Shown: positions 25,532 to 33,248 of the stretch, piece by piece | Numbering within the stretch: position 1 is the stretch's first letter | How the letters are laid out: each line of letters begins with the position of its first letter | Source of the DNA: Micromonospora arida | GTDB lineage: Bacteria > Actinomycetota > Actinomycetes > Mycobacteriales > Micromonosporaceae | DNA: 64,000 nucleotides | Reading direction: 5' to 3' | NCBI RefSeq assembly: GCF_003857035.1 | Contig: NZ_QGSY01000167.1 | Location: 1-64,000, forward strand | The notes under the pieces: model-generated | What the model was told of the DNA's origin: nothing | The model's database searches: none | Seen by the model: only the letters and a program-made list of their open reading frames with translations | Translations under genes and position numbers: made by a program

Positions 25532-26032
25532 GTGGACCTGACGGACTCGCAGACGGCGGTGACCGTGGTGGCCGGGCTGGCCATCCTGGCCGGGTTGGCC
25601 GGCGTGGTGGTGCCCGGTCTGCCGGCGCTGCCGCTGTGCTGGGGCGGCGTGCTGCTCTGGGCGGTCTTCGGCGGCGCCGGCCTGGGTGGCTGGGCGGTGT
25701 TCGCCGCCGCCACAGTGGTCGCCGGGGGTGGCGTCGTGATCAAGTACGCGTGGCCGGGGCGGAACCTGAAGCGCACCGGTGTGCCGACGTCCACGCTGCT
25801 CGCCGGCGGGGTGCTCGGCATCATCGGGTTCTTCGTGGTGCCGGTCGTCGGTCTGGTGCTCGGCTTCGTCGCCGGGGTGTGGGCGGCCGAACGGCTCCGG
25901 CTGGGCAGTAACCAGCTCGCGTGGCCCTCCACCGTGCAGGCCCTGAAGGCCGCCGGCCTGTCGATGCTGGTGGAGTTCCTGGCCTGCCTCCTGGTAGCGG
26001 CCCTCTGGGTAGCCGGCCTCCTCCTGACCTGA
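25532..26032 (+). CDS. DUF456 family membrane protein
   Basis: A 166-residue integral membrane protein with four to five hydrophobic segments and the DUF456 pattern (GVVVPGLPALPLCWGGVLLW, then GVLGIIGFFVVPVVGLVLGF). Function is unknown for the family. GTG at 25532 is preferred over GTG at 25511 because GGAGG at 25519-25523 is correctly spaced. It lies 46 bases after the cyclic-di-GMP gene on the same strand. Confidence 0.78.
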   Translation: MDLTDSQTAVTVVAGLAILAGLAGVVVPGLPALPLCWGGVLLWAVFGGAGLGGWAVFAAATVVAGGGVVIKYAWPGRNLKRTGVPTSTLLAGGVLGIIGFFVVPVVGLVLGFVAGVWAAERLRLGSNQLAWPSTVQALKAAGLSMLVEFLACLLVAALWVAGLLLT

Positions 26033-26385
26033 CCCACGCCCTTCTCGCATTGATCAAGAGCTTTCGGTCAGGCACGGCCGGAAATCTGACGCAAACCTCT
26101 TGATCACGAGGGGGAGTGGGGCGCGGGGCACTTTTCGGGTACGGCGGAGTGGCCGTACGTGAGAGAGAGGCGTGCCCCGCGCCACCGGGTCGGGCGGTCC
26201 GAGCGCCCGGGGTGGGCCCTTGTCGGGCCTGGTCACTGGTCCAGGATGCCGGCCGGGGCGGCCGGTCGGCAACGCAATTAGCCCTACGGCGGTGAGAATC
26301 CCACCCGACTACGTATTGACCGCCTTGATCCGCCGGGTCGACACTTTGCCCACTCGCACGCGGAACCACCTCAGGGAGGTGTGCA
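26033..26385. other. 353-bp intergenic region with several hairpins
   Basis: No gene is seen. It starts with a TGATCAAGAG/CTCTTGATCA inverted repeat (26051-26106). It continues with a 12-bp stem (26120-26131 with 26172-26183) that encloses a nested 7-bp hairpin (26139-26158), then two smaller hairpins (26191-26209 and 26249-26265). TTGACC at 26316-26321 and GACACT at 26340-26345 (18 apart) form a weak promoter for the permease gene. The structured part lies upstream of that promoter and could be an independent RNA or part of a longer leader. Confidence 0.5.
26051..26106. terminator. TGATCAAGAG inverted repeat after the DUF456 gene
   Basis: TGATCAAGAG (26051-26060) and its exact complement (26097-26106) enclose 36 bases. 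It probably ends the transcript from the cyclic-di-GMP/DUF456 genes. Its outer TGATCA edges recall the infB terminator at 50911-50953. Confidence 0.5.
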
Positions 26386-27972
26386 GTGGCCACGACGCCC
26401 GTGCCGACCGCCGAGCAACCTTTGGACGACGACGCCCGACGGCTCGCCGAACTCGGCTACAAACAGGAGTTGCGCCGTAAGTGGAGTGGCTTCTCCAACT
26501 TCGCCATCTCCTTCTCGATCATCTCGATCCTGGCCGGCTGTTTCACCACCTTCGGTCAGGCGTGGAACAACGGCGGGCCGGTCGCCATCTCCTGGGGCTG
26601 GCCGCTGATCTCGCTGTTCATCCTGATCATCGGCTTCTGCATGGCGGAGCTGGTGTCGGCGTACCCGACCGCGGGTGGGATCTACTGGTGGGCGGCCACC
26701 ATGGGCCGCCCGGTGCACGGCTGGTTCACCGGCTGGCTGAACCTGATCGGTCTGGTGGCGGTCACCGCCTCGGTGGACTACGGCTGTGCGACGTTCCTCA
26801 ACCTCACCCTGTCGGCGCTCTTCGACGGCTGGGCCGGGACGTTGCGTCAGGCGTTCGTCCTCTTCGTGATCATCCTGGTGCTGCACGGGCTGATCAACAT
26901 CTTCGGGCACCGGATCATCGACGTACTCCAGAACGTGTCGGTCTGGTGGCACGTGGCCGGCGCGGCCGTCGTGGTCGCCATCCTGGTCTTCGTACCCGAC
27001 AACCACCAGAGCTTCCAGTTCGTGTTCACCGAGCGGTTCAACAACTCCGGCTTCGGCGACGGGGACATCGGCGGGCTGACGTTCTGGTTCTACGTGCTGC
27101 CGCTGGGCTTCCTGCTGACCCAGTACACGATCACCGGCTTCGACGCCTGCGCGCACGTCTCCGAGGAGACCCGGGGTGCCTCCCAGGCTGCGGCCCGCGG
27201 ACTCTGGCAGTCGATCTTCTACTCGGCGGTCGGCGGCTGGATCCTGCTGCTGGCGTTTCTCTTCGCGGCCACCGACGTCGAGGCGGTCAACGCCGCGGGC
27301 GGCTTCTCCGGCGCCATCTTCGAGTCCGCGCTGACCCCGGTCTTCTTCAAGATCGTCATCATCATCTCGACCATCGGCCAGTTCTTCTGCGGCATGAGCT
27401 GCGTGACCTCGATGAGCCGGATGGCGTACGCGTTCAGCCGGGACCGTGCCGTACCCGGATGGCGGCTCTGGTCGAGGGTCGACCGCAACGGCACCCCGGT
27501 CAACGCGATCATCGGCGCCACCCTGGCCGGCCTGGTGCTGACCCTGCCGGCGCTGTACGAGAGCTCCGCCGGTATCCCGATCGCCTTCTACGCAGTGGTC
27601 TCCGTCGCGGTGCTCGGGCTCTACCTGTCGTTCCTCATTCCGATCGCGCTCCGACTGCGGATGGGCGACCGGTTCGTCCCGGGGCCGTGGACGCTGGGGC
27701 GCAAGTACAAGCTGCTCGGCTGGATCGCGGTGATCGAGATCGCGATCATCGCCGTCTACTTCGTGCTGCCGATCGTGCCCGCCGGAGTGCCCGGCAACGA
27801 CGAGTTCACCTGGTCGGCGGTGAACTACGCGCCGCTCGCCGTCGGCGGGGTGCTACTGCTGGTCGCCGTCTGGTGGTACGCCTCGGCCCGCAAGTGGTTC
27901 ACCGGCCCGGTTCGTACCGTCGAGGAACCCGCGGTGGCAGCCGACCCGGCGCGGGCCGACGGCCCGGTCTGA
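26386..27972 (+). CDS. APC-superfamily amino acid/amine permease
   Basis: Inner-membrane uptake transporter of 528 residues and 12 helices. The N-terminus (LAELGYKQELRRKWSGFSNF) and the first helix with ISFSIISI are characteristic of the large actinobacterial amino-acid/choline-type APC permeases. A GGGAGGTG site precedes GTG 26386. It heads the cluster glnA4-like ligase, aldehyde dehydrogenase, SDR and gamma-glutamyl hydrolase, so putrescine, another polyamine, or ethanolamine is a sensible substrate guess. A hairpin terminator and a separate promoter lie between it and the ligase gene. Confidence 0.9.
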   Translation: MATTPVPTAEQPLDDDARRLAELGYKQELRRKWSGFSNFAISFSIISILAGCFTTFGQAWNNGGPVAISWGWPLISLFILIIGFCMAELVSAYPTAGGIYWWAATMGRPVHGWFTGWLNLIGLVAVTASVDYGCATFLNLTLSALFDGWAGTLRQAFVLFVIILVLHGLINIFGHRIIDVLQNVSVWWHVAGAAVVVAILVFVPDNHQSFQFVFTERFNNSGFGDGDIGGLTFWFYVLPLGFLLTQYTITGFDACAHVSEETRGASQAAARGLWQSIFYSAVGGWILLLAFLFAATDVEAVNAAGGFSGAIFESALTPVFFKIVIIISTIGQFFCGMSCVTSMSRMAYAFSRDRAVPGWRLWSRVDRNGTPVNAIIGATLAGLVLTLPALYESSAGIPIAFYAVVSVAVLGLYLSFLIPIALRLRMGDRFVPGPWTLGRKYKLLGWIAVIEIAIIAVYFVLPIVPAGVPGNDEFTWSAVNYAPLAVGGVLLLVAVWWYASARKWFTGPVRTVEEPAVAADPARADGPV

Positions 27973-27980
27973 TCGACACC

Positions 27981-28011
27981 CGGCGGGACGGGCGGTGCGG
28001 CCGTCCCGCCG
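27981..28011. terminator. Terminator after the permease gene
   Basis: CGGCGGGACGG (27981-27991) and its exact complement (28001-28011) make an 11-bp stem with a 9-base loop directly after the permease stop codon. Confidence 0.7.
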
Positions 28012-28049
28012 GCCGTCGGTCGGGTTTGCCGCACGTGCCGCCGGGGGCA

Positions 28050-28078
28050 TTGACGGTGATCCGGTTTGCCAGTAGACC
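28050..28078 (+). promoter_or_regulatory. Promoter of the amine-catabolic operon
   Basis: TTGACG at 28050-28055 and TAGACC at 28073-28078 are 17 bases apart. Transcription would start near 28085, giving a very short leader that begins at the GGAGG ribosome-binding site (28087-28091). Two GGTTTGCC direct repeats (28023-28030 and 28063-28070, exactly 40 bases apart) flank the -35 box and may bind a regulator. Confidence 0.5.
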
Positions 28079-28098
28079 TTGGTGATGGAGGCCCGCGA

Positions 28099-29463
28099 AT
28101 GAGGAAAGCTCCGCTCACGCTGGAACAACTGCGGGTCGCCGTCGCCGAGGGTGAGATCGACACCGTGGTGCTGGCCCTCGTCGACATGCAGGGCCGGTTG
28201 CAGGGCAAGCGGTTCCACGCGCCCTTCTTCCTCGACCAGGTGGTGGAGGGCGGCAGCGAGGGCTGCAACTACCTGCTCGCCGTGGACGTCGACATGAACA
28301 CCGTCGACGGGTACGCGATGTCGAGCTGGGAACGCGGCTACGGCGACTTCGCGATGGTGCCGGACTTCGCCACGTTGCGCCGGGTGCCCTGGCAGCCCGG
28401 CTCCGCCCTGCTGCTGGCCGACCTGACCTGGCTCGACGGCTCGGGTGACGTGGTCGCCTCGCCCCGGCAGATCCTGCGCCGGCAGCTGGACCGGCTGGCC
28501 GAGCACGGGCTGACCGCGTACGCCGGCACCGAGTTGGAGTTCGTGCTGTTCCGCGACTCGTACGAGGACGCCTGGCAGCGTGGCTACCGCGACCTCACCC
28601 CGGCCAACCAGTACAACGTCGACTACTCGCTGCTCGGCACCGCCCGGGTTGAGCCGCTGCTGCGCCGCATCCGCGTCGAGATGGCCGGCGCCGGGCTCAC
28701 CCCGGAGAGCGCCAAGGGCGAGTGCAACCTCGGGCAACACGAGATCGCCTTCCGGTACGACGAGGCGGTGGCCTGCGCTGACCACCACGTCATCTACAAG
28801 AACGGCGCCAAGGAGATCGCCGCCCAGGAGGGGATGGCGATCACCTTCATGGCCAAGCCGAACGAGCGGGAGGGCAACTCCTGCCACATCCACTTCTCAC
28901 TGCGGGACCAGTCCGGCTCGTCGGCGATGCTCGGCGACGGACCGGCGCACCTGTCGCAGACCGGGCAGCGGGTGCTCGCCGGGCTGCTGGCCACCATGCG
29001 CGAGTTCAGCCTGCTCTTCGCCCCGAACATCAACTCCTACAAGCGCTACCAGCCGGGATCGTTCGCCCCGACCGCGCTGCGCTGGGGTGTCGACAACCGC
29101 ACCTGCGCGCTGCGGGTGGTCGGGCACGGGCAGGGCATGCGCGTGGAGAACCGTGTGCCCGGCGCTGACGTCAACCCGTACCTGGCGATCGCCGGGCTGG
29201 TCGCCGGGGCGCTGCACGGCATCGACGGCGAGCTGGAGCTGGGTGCGGAGTGCACCGGCAACGCGTACGACGACCCGGAGGCCGAACGCGTCCCCGGCAC
29301 GTTGCGCGACGCTCTCGCCCTGTGGGAGGAGTCGACGGTGGCCCGGGAGGCGTTCGGCGCCGAGGTGGTGGCCCACTACGCAAACCAGGCGAGGGTCGAG
29401 CTGGCCGCCTTCGACGCCGCTGTGACGGACTGGGAGCTCAAGCGTGGCTTCGAACGCCTCTGA
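28099..29463 (+). CDS. glnA4: GlnA4-type glutamine synthetase-like gamma-glutamyl-amine ligase
   Basis: ATP-dependent ligase of 454 residues expected to couple glutamate to an amine (polyamine or ethanolamine) as the first step of its catabolism. The glutamine-synthetase fold is clear: TELEFVLF, GEC-x-LGQHEI, GNSCHIHFSL for nucleotide and metal, and APNINSYKRYQPGSFAPTALRWG for glutamate. The genuine ammonia-assimilating GlnA has different active-site signatures. The following aldehyde dehydrogenase and gamma-glutamyl hydrolase are the Puu-pathway partners, and from memory M. tuberculosis glnA4 (Rv2860c) has the same neighbours. ATG at 28099 follows GGAGG. Amine specificity is inferred. Confidence 0.9.
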   Translation: MRKAPLTLEQLRVAVAEGEIDTVVLALVDMQGRLQGKRFHAPFFLDQVVEGGSEGCNYLLAVDVDMNTVDGYAMSSWERGYGDFAMVPDFATLRRVPWQPGSALLLADLTWLDGSGDVVASPRQILRRQLDRLAEHGLTAYAGTELEFVLFRDSYEDAWQRGYRDLTPANQYNVDYSLLGTARVEPLLRRIRVEMAGAGLTPESAKGECNLGQHEIAFRYDEAVACADHHVIYKNGAKEIAAQEGMAITFMAKPNEREGNSCHIHFSLRDQSGSSAMLGDGPAHLSQTGQRVLAGLLATMREFSLLFAPNINSYKRYQPGSFAPTALRWGVDNRTCALRVVGHGQGMRVENRVPGADVNPYLAIAGLVAGALHGIDGELELGAECTGNAYDDPEAERVPGTLRDALALWEESTVAREAFGAEVVAHYANQARVELAAFDAAVTDWELKRGFERL

Positions 29464-29488
29464 CCACGTGCCTCCCGCCCTGGCTCCC

Positions 29489-29560
29489 GCGATCTTGCAT
29501 TTTCTGTCGGTGGTTCGTGGCGATTCACGGCTCTTGTCGGAGCAGTAACTGCAAGATCGC
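29489..29560. repeat. GCGATCTTGCA inverted repeat
   Basis: An 11-bp perfect inverted repeat (29489-29499 with 29550-29560) encloses 50 bases between the ligase and dehydrogenase genes. It does not stop the operon logically, so it may be an intercistronic mRNA element rather than a full terminator. Its CAAGATC edges resemble family B palindromes. Confidence 0.5.
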
Positions 29561-29575
29561 GCAAGGGGTGAGGGT

Positions 29576-30931
29576 GTGACGGTTCTGGTGGACCCGGCGC
29601 GTGGGGTCGGGTTTCGGGAGGTTGCTGCGGCCTCTGTGGACGAGGTTGACGCGGCCATCGCGCGGGCGGCAGCCGCATTCGAGACCTGGCGTCAGGTGGG
29701 GGCGGGGGACCGGGCCCGGCTGCTGCGGCGGTTCGCCGCCGTGGTCGACGCGCATCTGGACGAATTGGCAGTGCTGGAGGTGCGCAACTCCGGGCACACC
29801 GTCGGCAACGCCCGGTGGGAGGCGGGCAACGTCCGCGACGTCCTGGACTACTACGCCGGCGCGCCCGAGCGCTTGACCGGGCGGCAGATCCCGGTGCCCG
29901 GCGGGTTGGACGTCACCTTCCACGAGCCACTCGGTGTGGTCGGCGTGATCGTGCCCTGGAACTTCCCGATGCCGATCGCCGCCTGGGGGTTCGCCCCGGC
30001 GCTCGCCGCCGGCAACACCGTGGTGCTCAAGCCCGCCGAGTTGACCCCGCTCACCGCACTGCGCCTGGCCGAGTTGGCCCGCGAGGCCGGCCTGCCCGAC
30101 GGCGTCTTCACCGTCATCCCGGGCGAAGGCTCGGTGGTGGGGGAGCGGTTCGTCACCCACCCGGCGGTCCGCAAGATCTGCTTCACCGGCTCCACCGAGG
30201 TCGGCACCCGGATCATGGCCGGCTGCGCCGCCCAGGTGAAGCGACTCACCCTGGAGTTGGGCGGCAAGAGCGCGAACATCGTGTTCGCCGACGCCGACCT
30301 GGAACGCGCCGCCGCGACCGCGCCGGGCGCGGTCTTCGACAACGCCGGCCAGGACTGCTGCGCACGGTCGCGGATCCTGGTCCAGCGTTCGGTGTACGAC
30401 CGGTTCCTGGAACTGCTCGAACCGGCGGTACGCGCGGTGCGGGTGGAGGACCCGTCCCGCGACACCGCCGAGATGGGCCCGCTGATCTCCGCCGCCCAAC
30501 GGGACCGGGTAGCCGGTTACCTCGCCGGGGCGACTGTAGCTTTCACCGGCTCCTGCCCCGACGGCCCCGGGTTCTGGCACGCGCCGACCGTGCTGCTGGC
30601 CGACTCGCCGGCCGACCGGCACTGGCGGGAGGAGATCTTCGGCCCGGTGGTCTCGGTGCTGCCGTTCGACGACGAGGCGGACGCGGTCCGGCTCGCCAAC
30701 GACACCGAGTACGGCCTCTCCGGCTCGATCTGGACCCGGGACGTGGGTCGGGCCCTGCGCCTGGCCCGCGCCGTCGACTCGGGCAACCTCAGCGTCAACT
30801 CGCACTCCTCGGTGCGCTACTGGACCCCGTTCGGCGGGATGAAGCGCTCCGGGCTCGGCCGCGAGCTGGGCCCGGACGCGTTGCACTCCTTCACGGACGT
30901 CAAGAACGTGTTCATCGCGACGGAGGAGTGA
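29576..30931 (+). CDS. aldC: NAD-dependent aldehyde dehydrogenase (AldC/PuuC-like)
   Basis: Cytoplasmic dehydrogenase of 451 residues that oxidises an aldehyde, probably gamma-glutamyl-aminobutyraldehyde or a related product, to the acid. VPWNFPMP begins the cofactor region, TGSTEVG is the NAD loop, ELGGKSANIVF carries the general-base glutamate and GQDCCARSRI the catalytic cysteine. It is about 40 residues shorter than the usual 490 because of a trimmed N-terminus; all active-site elements are present. GTG 29576 follows an AAGGGG tract. It is tightly linked to the SDR gene behind it. Confidence 0.93.
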   Translation: MTVLVDPARGVGFREVAAASVDEVDAAIARAAAAFETWRQVGAGDRARLLRRFAAVVDAHLDELAVLEVRNSGHTVGNARWEAGNVRDVLDYYAGAPERLTGRQIPVPGGLDVTFHEPLGVVGVIVPWNFPMPIAAWGFAPALAAGNTVVLKPAELTPLTALRLAELAREAGLPDGVFTVIPGEGSVVGERFVTHPAVRKICFTGSTEVGTRIMAGCAAQVKRLTLELGGKSANIVFADADLERAAATAPGAVFDNAGQDCCARSRILVQRSVYDRFLELLEPAVRAVRVEDPSRDTAEMGPLISAAQRDRVAGYLAGATVAFTGSCPDGPGFWHAPTVLLADSPADRHWREEIFGPVVSVLPFDDEADAVRLANDTEYGLSGSIWTRDVGRALRLARAVDSGNLSVNSHSSVRYWTPFGGMKRSGLGRELGPDALHSFTDVKNVFIATEE

Positions 30932-30936
30932 CGCCA

Positions 30937-31704
30937 GTGCAGGGTCGGTTGCAGGACCGGGTGGCAGTGGTCACCGGAGCGGGCAGTGGCATCGGGCTGG
31001 CCACCGTGCGGCGGTTCGCCGCCGAGGGGGCCCGGGTGGTGTGCGTGGACATCGACGCGGCGGCCGGTACGAAGGCCGCCGAGGAGTGCGGCGGAGAGTT
31101 CGTGGCCACCGACGTGGCCGACGAGTCGGCGGTCCGCGACCTGTTCGACGGGGTGGCCGACCGGCACGGCCGGGTCGACATCGCGTTCAACAACGCCGGC
31201 ATCTCACCGCCGGACGACGACTCCATCCTGGACACCGGCCTGGACGCGTGGGAGCGGGTGTTGCGGGTCAACACCACGAGCGTCTACCTGTGCTGCAAGT
31301 ACGCCATTCCGCACATGCGTCGACAGGGCAAGGGCTCGATCATCAACACGGCCTCGTTCGTGGCGTTGATGGGTGCGGCCACGTCGCAGATCGCGTACAC
31401 CGCGAGCAAGGGCGGGGTGCTGGCGATGACCCGGGAGTTGGGTGTGCAGTTCGCCCGTGAGGGCATCCGGGTCAACGCCCTCTGTCCGGGCCCGGTGGCC
31501 ACCCCGTTGCTGCTGGAACTCTTCGCCGCCGACCCGGAGCGGGCCGCCCGTCGCCTGGTGCACGTGCCGATGGGACGCTTCGGGCAGCCGGAGGAGATCG
31601 CCGCCGCTGTGGCGTTCCTGGCCAGCGACGACGCCTCGTTCATGACCGCCGCGCAGTTCGTGGTCGACGGCGGCATCACGGGCGCCTACGTCACGCCGCT
31701 GTGA
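30937..31704 (+). CDS. Short-chain dehydrogenase/reductase
   Basis: Classical SDR of 255 residues: TGAGSGIG nucleotide loop at 13-20, NNAGIS, catalytic Ser with YTASKGG (Tyr-x3-Lys), and a VDGGITGAY end. The cofactor is probably NAD because of the Asp after the second beta strand (VCVDID). GTG 30937 is selected since GGAGGA at 30922-30927, inside the end of the aldehyde dehydrogenase gene, is spaced for it. The likely M. tuberculosis counterpart is Rv2857c (from memory). Its role in amine breakdown is unknown; it may handle the alcohol/aldehyde form of the substrate. Confidence 0.93.
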   Translation: MQGRLQDRVAVVTGAGSGIGLATVRRFAAEGARVVCVDIDAAAGTKAAEECGGEFVATDVADESAVRDLFDGVADRHGRVDIAFNNAGISPPDDDSILDTGLDAWERVLRVNTTSVYLCCKYAIPHMRRQGKGSIINTASFVALMGAATSQIAYTASKGGVLAMTRELGVQFAREGIRVNALCPGPVATPLLLELFAADPERAARRLVHVPMGRFGQPEEIAAAVAFLASDDASFMTAAQFVVDGGITGAYVTPL

Positions 31705-31747
31705 GCGCGACGAGTGAGCCGGGTTTGCGAGACCCGCAGTCGCGAAC
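31701..31747 (+). repeat. Family C 47-bp junction repeat, copy 1
   Basis: GTGAGCGCGACGAGTGAGCC and the following 27 bases match the 47-bp units at 39716-39762 and 39775-39821 (inverted strand) and, less closely, 38196-38240. It begins exactly at the overlapping start/stop codons of two genes and its first bases are translated as the N-terminus of the hydrolase. The core GGGT-TTGCGAG-ACCC can form a stem; other copies have GGGG-TTGCGAG-CCCC, a compensatory change. Confidence 0.7.
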
Positions 31748-32456
31748 CCGGCCAGCCCGGAGCCGGCGGCCGCTGATCGGGGTCAGCGCGTACGTCGAAC
31801 CCGCCGACTGGGCGGTCTGGCGGGGTGTGCGGGCGGTGCTGGTGCCCGAGGCGTACTCGCGGGCGGTGGCGGCCGCGGGTGGCCGGGCGGTGGTGCTGCC
31901 ACCGGACGACGTGGACGCGGACGTGGTGGCCGTCCTCGACGGGTTGCTGTTGGCCGGTGGCGCGGACGTCGGCCCGGGGCGGTACGGCCAGTCGCCCGAA
32001 CCTCGTACCGAGGATCGGCCGGACCGGGACGCCGGCGAGTTGACAGTGTTGGCCGCCGCGCTCGCCGCCGAGGTGCCGGTGCTGGGCGTGTGTCGGGGGA
32101 TGCAGTTGCTCGCGGTCGCGTACGGCGGCACGCTGCACCAGCACCTGCCCGATGTGGTGGGTCACGAGGCGCACCGCCCGGCGCCGGGCGTGTACGGGGC
32201 GCACGCGGTGCGGTTCGCGCCGGGGAGCCTGGCCGCCTCGGTGCTGGCCGGGGTCGACCAGGTCAACTCGTACCACCATCAGGCGGTCGCCGATCCTGGC
32301 CGGCTCACGGTGACCGGTTGGGCGGGGGACGGCGTGGTCGAGGCGGTGGAGGACCCGGCCCTGCCGTTCGTGCTCGGAGTGCAGTGGCATCCGGAGAACG
32401 AGTCGGATCCCCGCCCGATCACTGCGTTGGTGCAGGCCGCCGGCCGGCGGGTGTGA
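31701..32456 (+). CDS. puuD: Gamma-glutamyl-gamma-aminobutyrate hydrolase-like class I amidotransferase (peptidase C26)
   Basis: Cytoplasmic hydrolase of 251 residues expected to remove the gamma-glutamyl group at the end of the amine pathway. The triad is visible: the nucleophile Cys in GVCRGMQLL, and His and Glu in QWHPENES. LIGVSAY marks the start of the C26 domain at about residue 24. GTG 31701 overlaps the SDR stop as GTGA. The first 16 or so residues are encoded by a repeated element (31701-31747), so they may be a non-essential addition or the real start may be further in. From memory the M. tuberculosis counterpart is Rv2859c. The symbol is by analogy. Confidence 0.87.
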   Translation: MSATSEPGLRDPQSRTRPARSRRPLIGVSAYVEPADWAVWRGVRAVLVPEAYSRAVAAAGGRAVVLPPDDVDADVVAVLDGLLLAGGADVGPGRYGQSPEPRTEDRPDRDAGELTVLAAALAAEVPVLGVCRGMQLLAVAYGGTLHQHLPDVVGHEAHRPAPGVYGAHAVRFAPGSLAASVLAGVDQVNSYHHQAVADPGRLTVTGWAGDGVVEAVEDPALPFVLGVQWHPENESDPRPITALVQAAGRRV

Positions 32457-32503
32457 CTGAGATCGCCCCCGCCCGTCGATGGCACCGGTGGGAGGATCGG
32501 CAC

Positions 32504-33055
32504 ATGGGCAAGGTTTATCCGGAAATCGACGGCCGACTGCGTGACTTCATCGTGGCGCAGCCGCTCTTCTTCGTGGCGACCGCCCCGTCGGGGGTCGAGG
32601 GGCATGTCAACGTGTCTCCGAAGGGCATGCGGGGCACGTTCGTGATCCTCGGCCCGCACCGGGTGGCCTACCTCGACTATCACGGCAGTGGGGCGGAGAC
32701 CATCGCCCACCTGCGGGACAACGGCCGGATCACGCTGATGTTCTGTGCCTTCGACGGTCCGCCGAAGATCGTCCGGTTGCACGGTCGGGGCAGCAGCGTC
32801 GCGGTCACCGAGGACGCCTTCGCCGATCGGCTCGCCGAGTTTCCCTCGCCGCCGGACGTGCACGCCGTCCGGGCGGTCATCACCGTCGAGGTGGAGCGGG
32901 TCAGTGACTCCTGCGGATACGCGGTGCCCTTGATGGACTTCCGGGCCGAACGTGATCTGTTACTCGTCTCACACTCTCGCCGCAGCGCCGATGATCTGGT
33001 CGCCTACCGGGTCACCAGGAACGCGGCAAGCATCGACGGTCTGCCGGTCTTCTGA
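32504..33055 (+). CDS. Pyridoxamine 5'-phosphate oxidase-family FMN/F420-binding protein
   Basis: A split-barrel protein of 183 residues. VATAPSGVEGHVNVSPKGMRGTF and AYLDYHGSGAETIAHLRDNGRITLMF match the PPOX-putative subfamily that binds flavin-type cofactors. True PNP/PMP oxidase residues are not obvious, so vitamin B6 synthesis is unlikely; a redox or heme-related role is more plausible. GGAGGA lies eight bases before the ATG. It stands 47 bases behind the hydrolase gene and may be transcribed with it. Confidence 0.85.
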   Translation: MGKVYPEIDGRLRDFIVAQPLFFVATAPSGVEGHVNVSPKGMRGTFVILGPHRVAYLDYHGSGAETIAHLRDNGRITLMFCAFDGPPKIVRLHGRGSSVAVTEDAFADRLAEFPSPPDVHAVRAVITVEVERVSDSCGYAVPLMDFRAERDLLLVSHSRRSADDLVAYRVTRNAASIDGLPVF

Positions 33056-33161
33056 CTCGTCAGAGCGTTCCGGCCGCCGCTGTTCGACGCCGCCGTTCAC
33101 CCGCGCTGTCCGGTGCCCGACTACCCAGGCTTCCGTAAACAGCGTCCGTCGCTCGTGATGC

Positions 33162-33187
33162 GTTACGTTCCTGGTCCGCTGGGGTAC
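33162..33187 (+). promoter_or_regulatory. Stress-sigma (SigB/SigF-like) promoter candidate
   Basis: GTTA at 33162-33165 and GGGTAC at 33182-33187 are separated by 16 bases, close to the GTTT-N15/16-GGGTAT type used by group-3 stress sigma factors in Streptomyces and mycobacteria. It lies about 60 bases before the start of a gene that itself encodes a partner-switching phosphatase/anti-sigma protein, which makes autoregulation plausible. Confidence 0.45.
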
Positions 33188-33248
33188 AAGTCGGAGCACG
33201 GCGGGTGAAGATCAACGGTCGAGGGGTACGGCCGGAGCGGGAGGCTGC

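Noticed and set aside
26120-26310. Known riboswitch class before the permease gene
   Set aside because: GGTGAGAATCCC at 26291-26302 is reminiscent of a cobalamin-type segment, but the other conserved boxes are absent and the gene is not a B12 gene.
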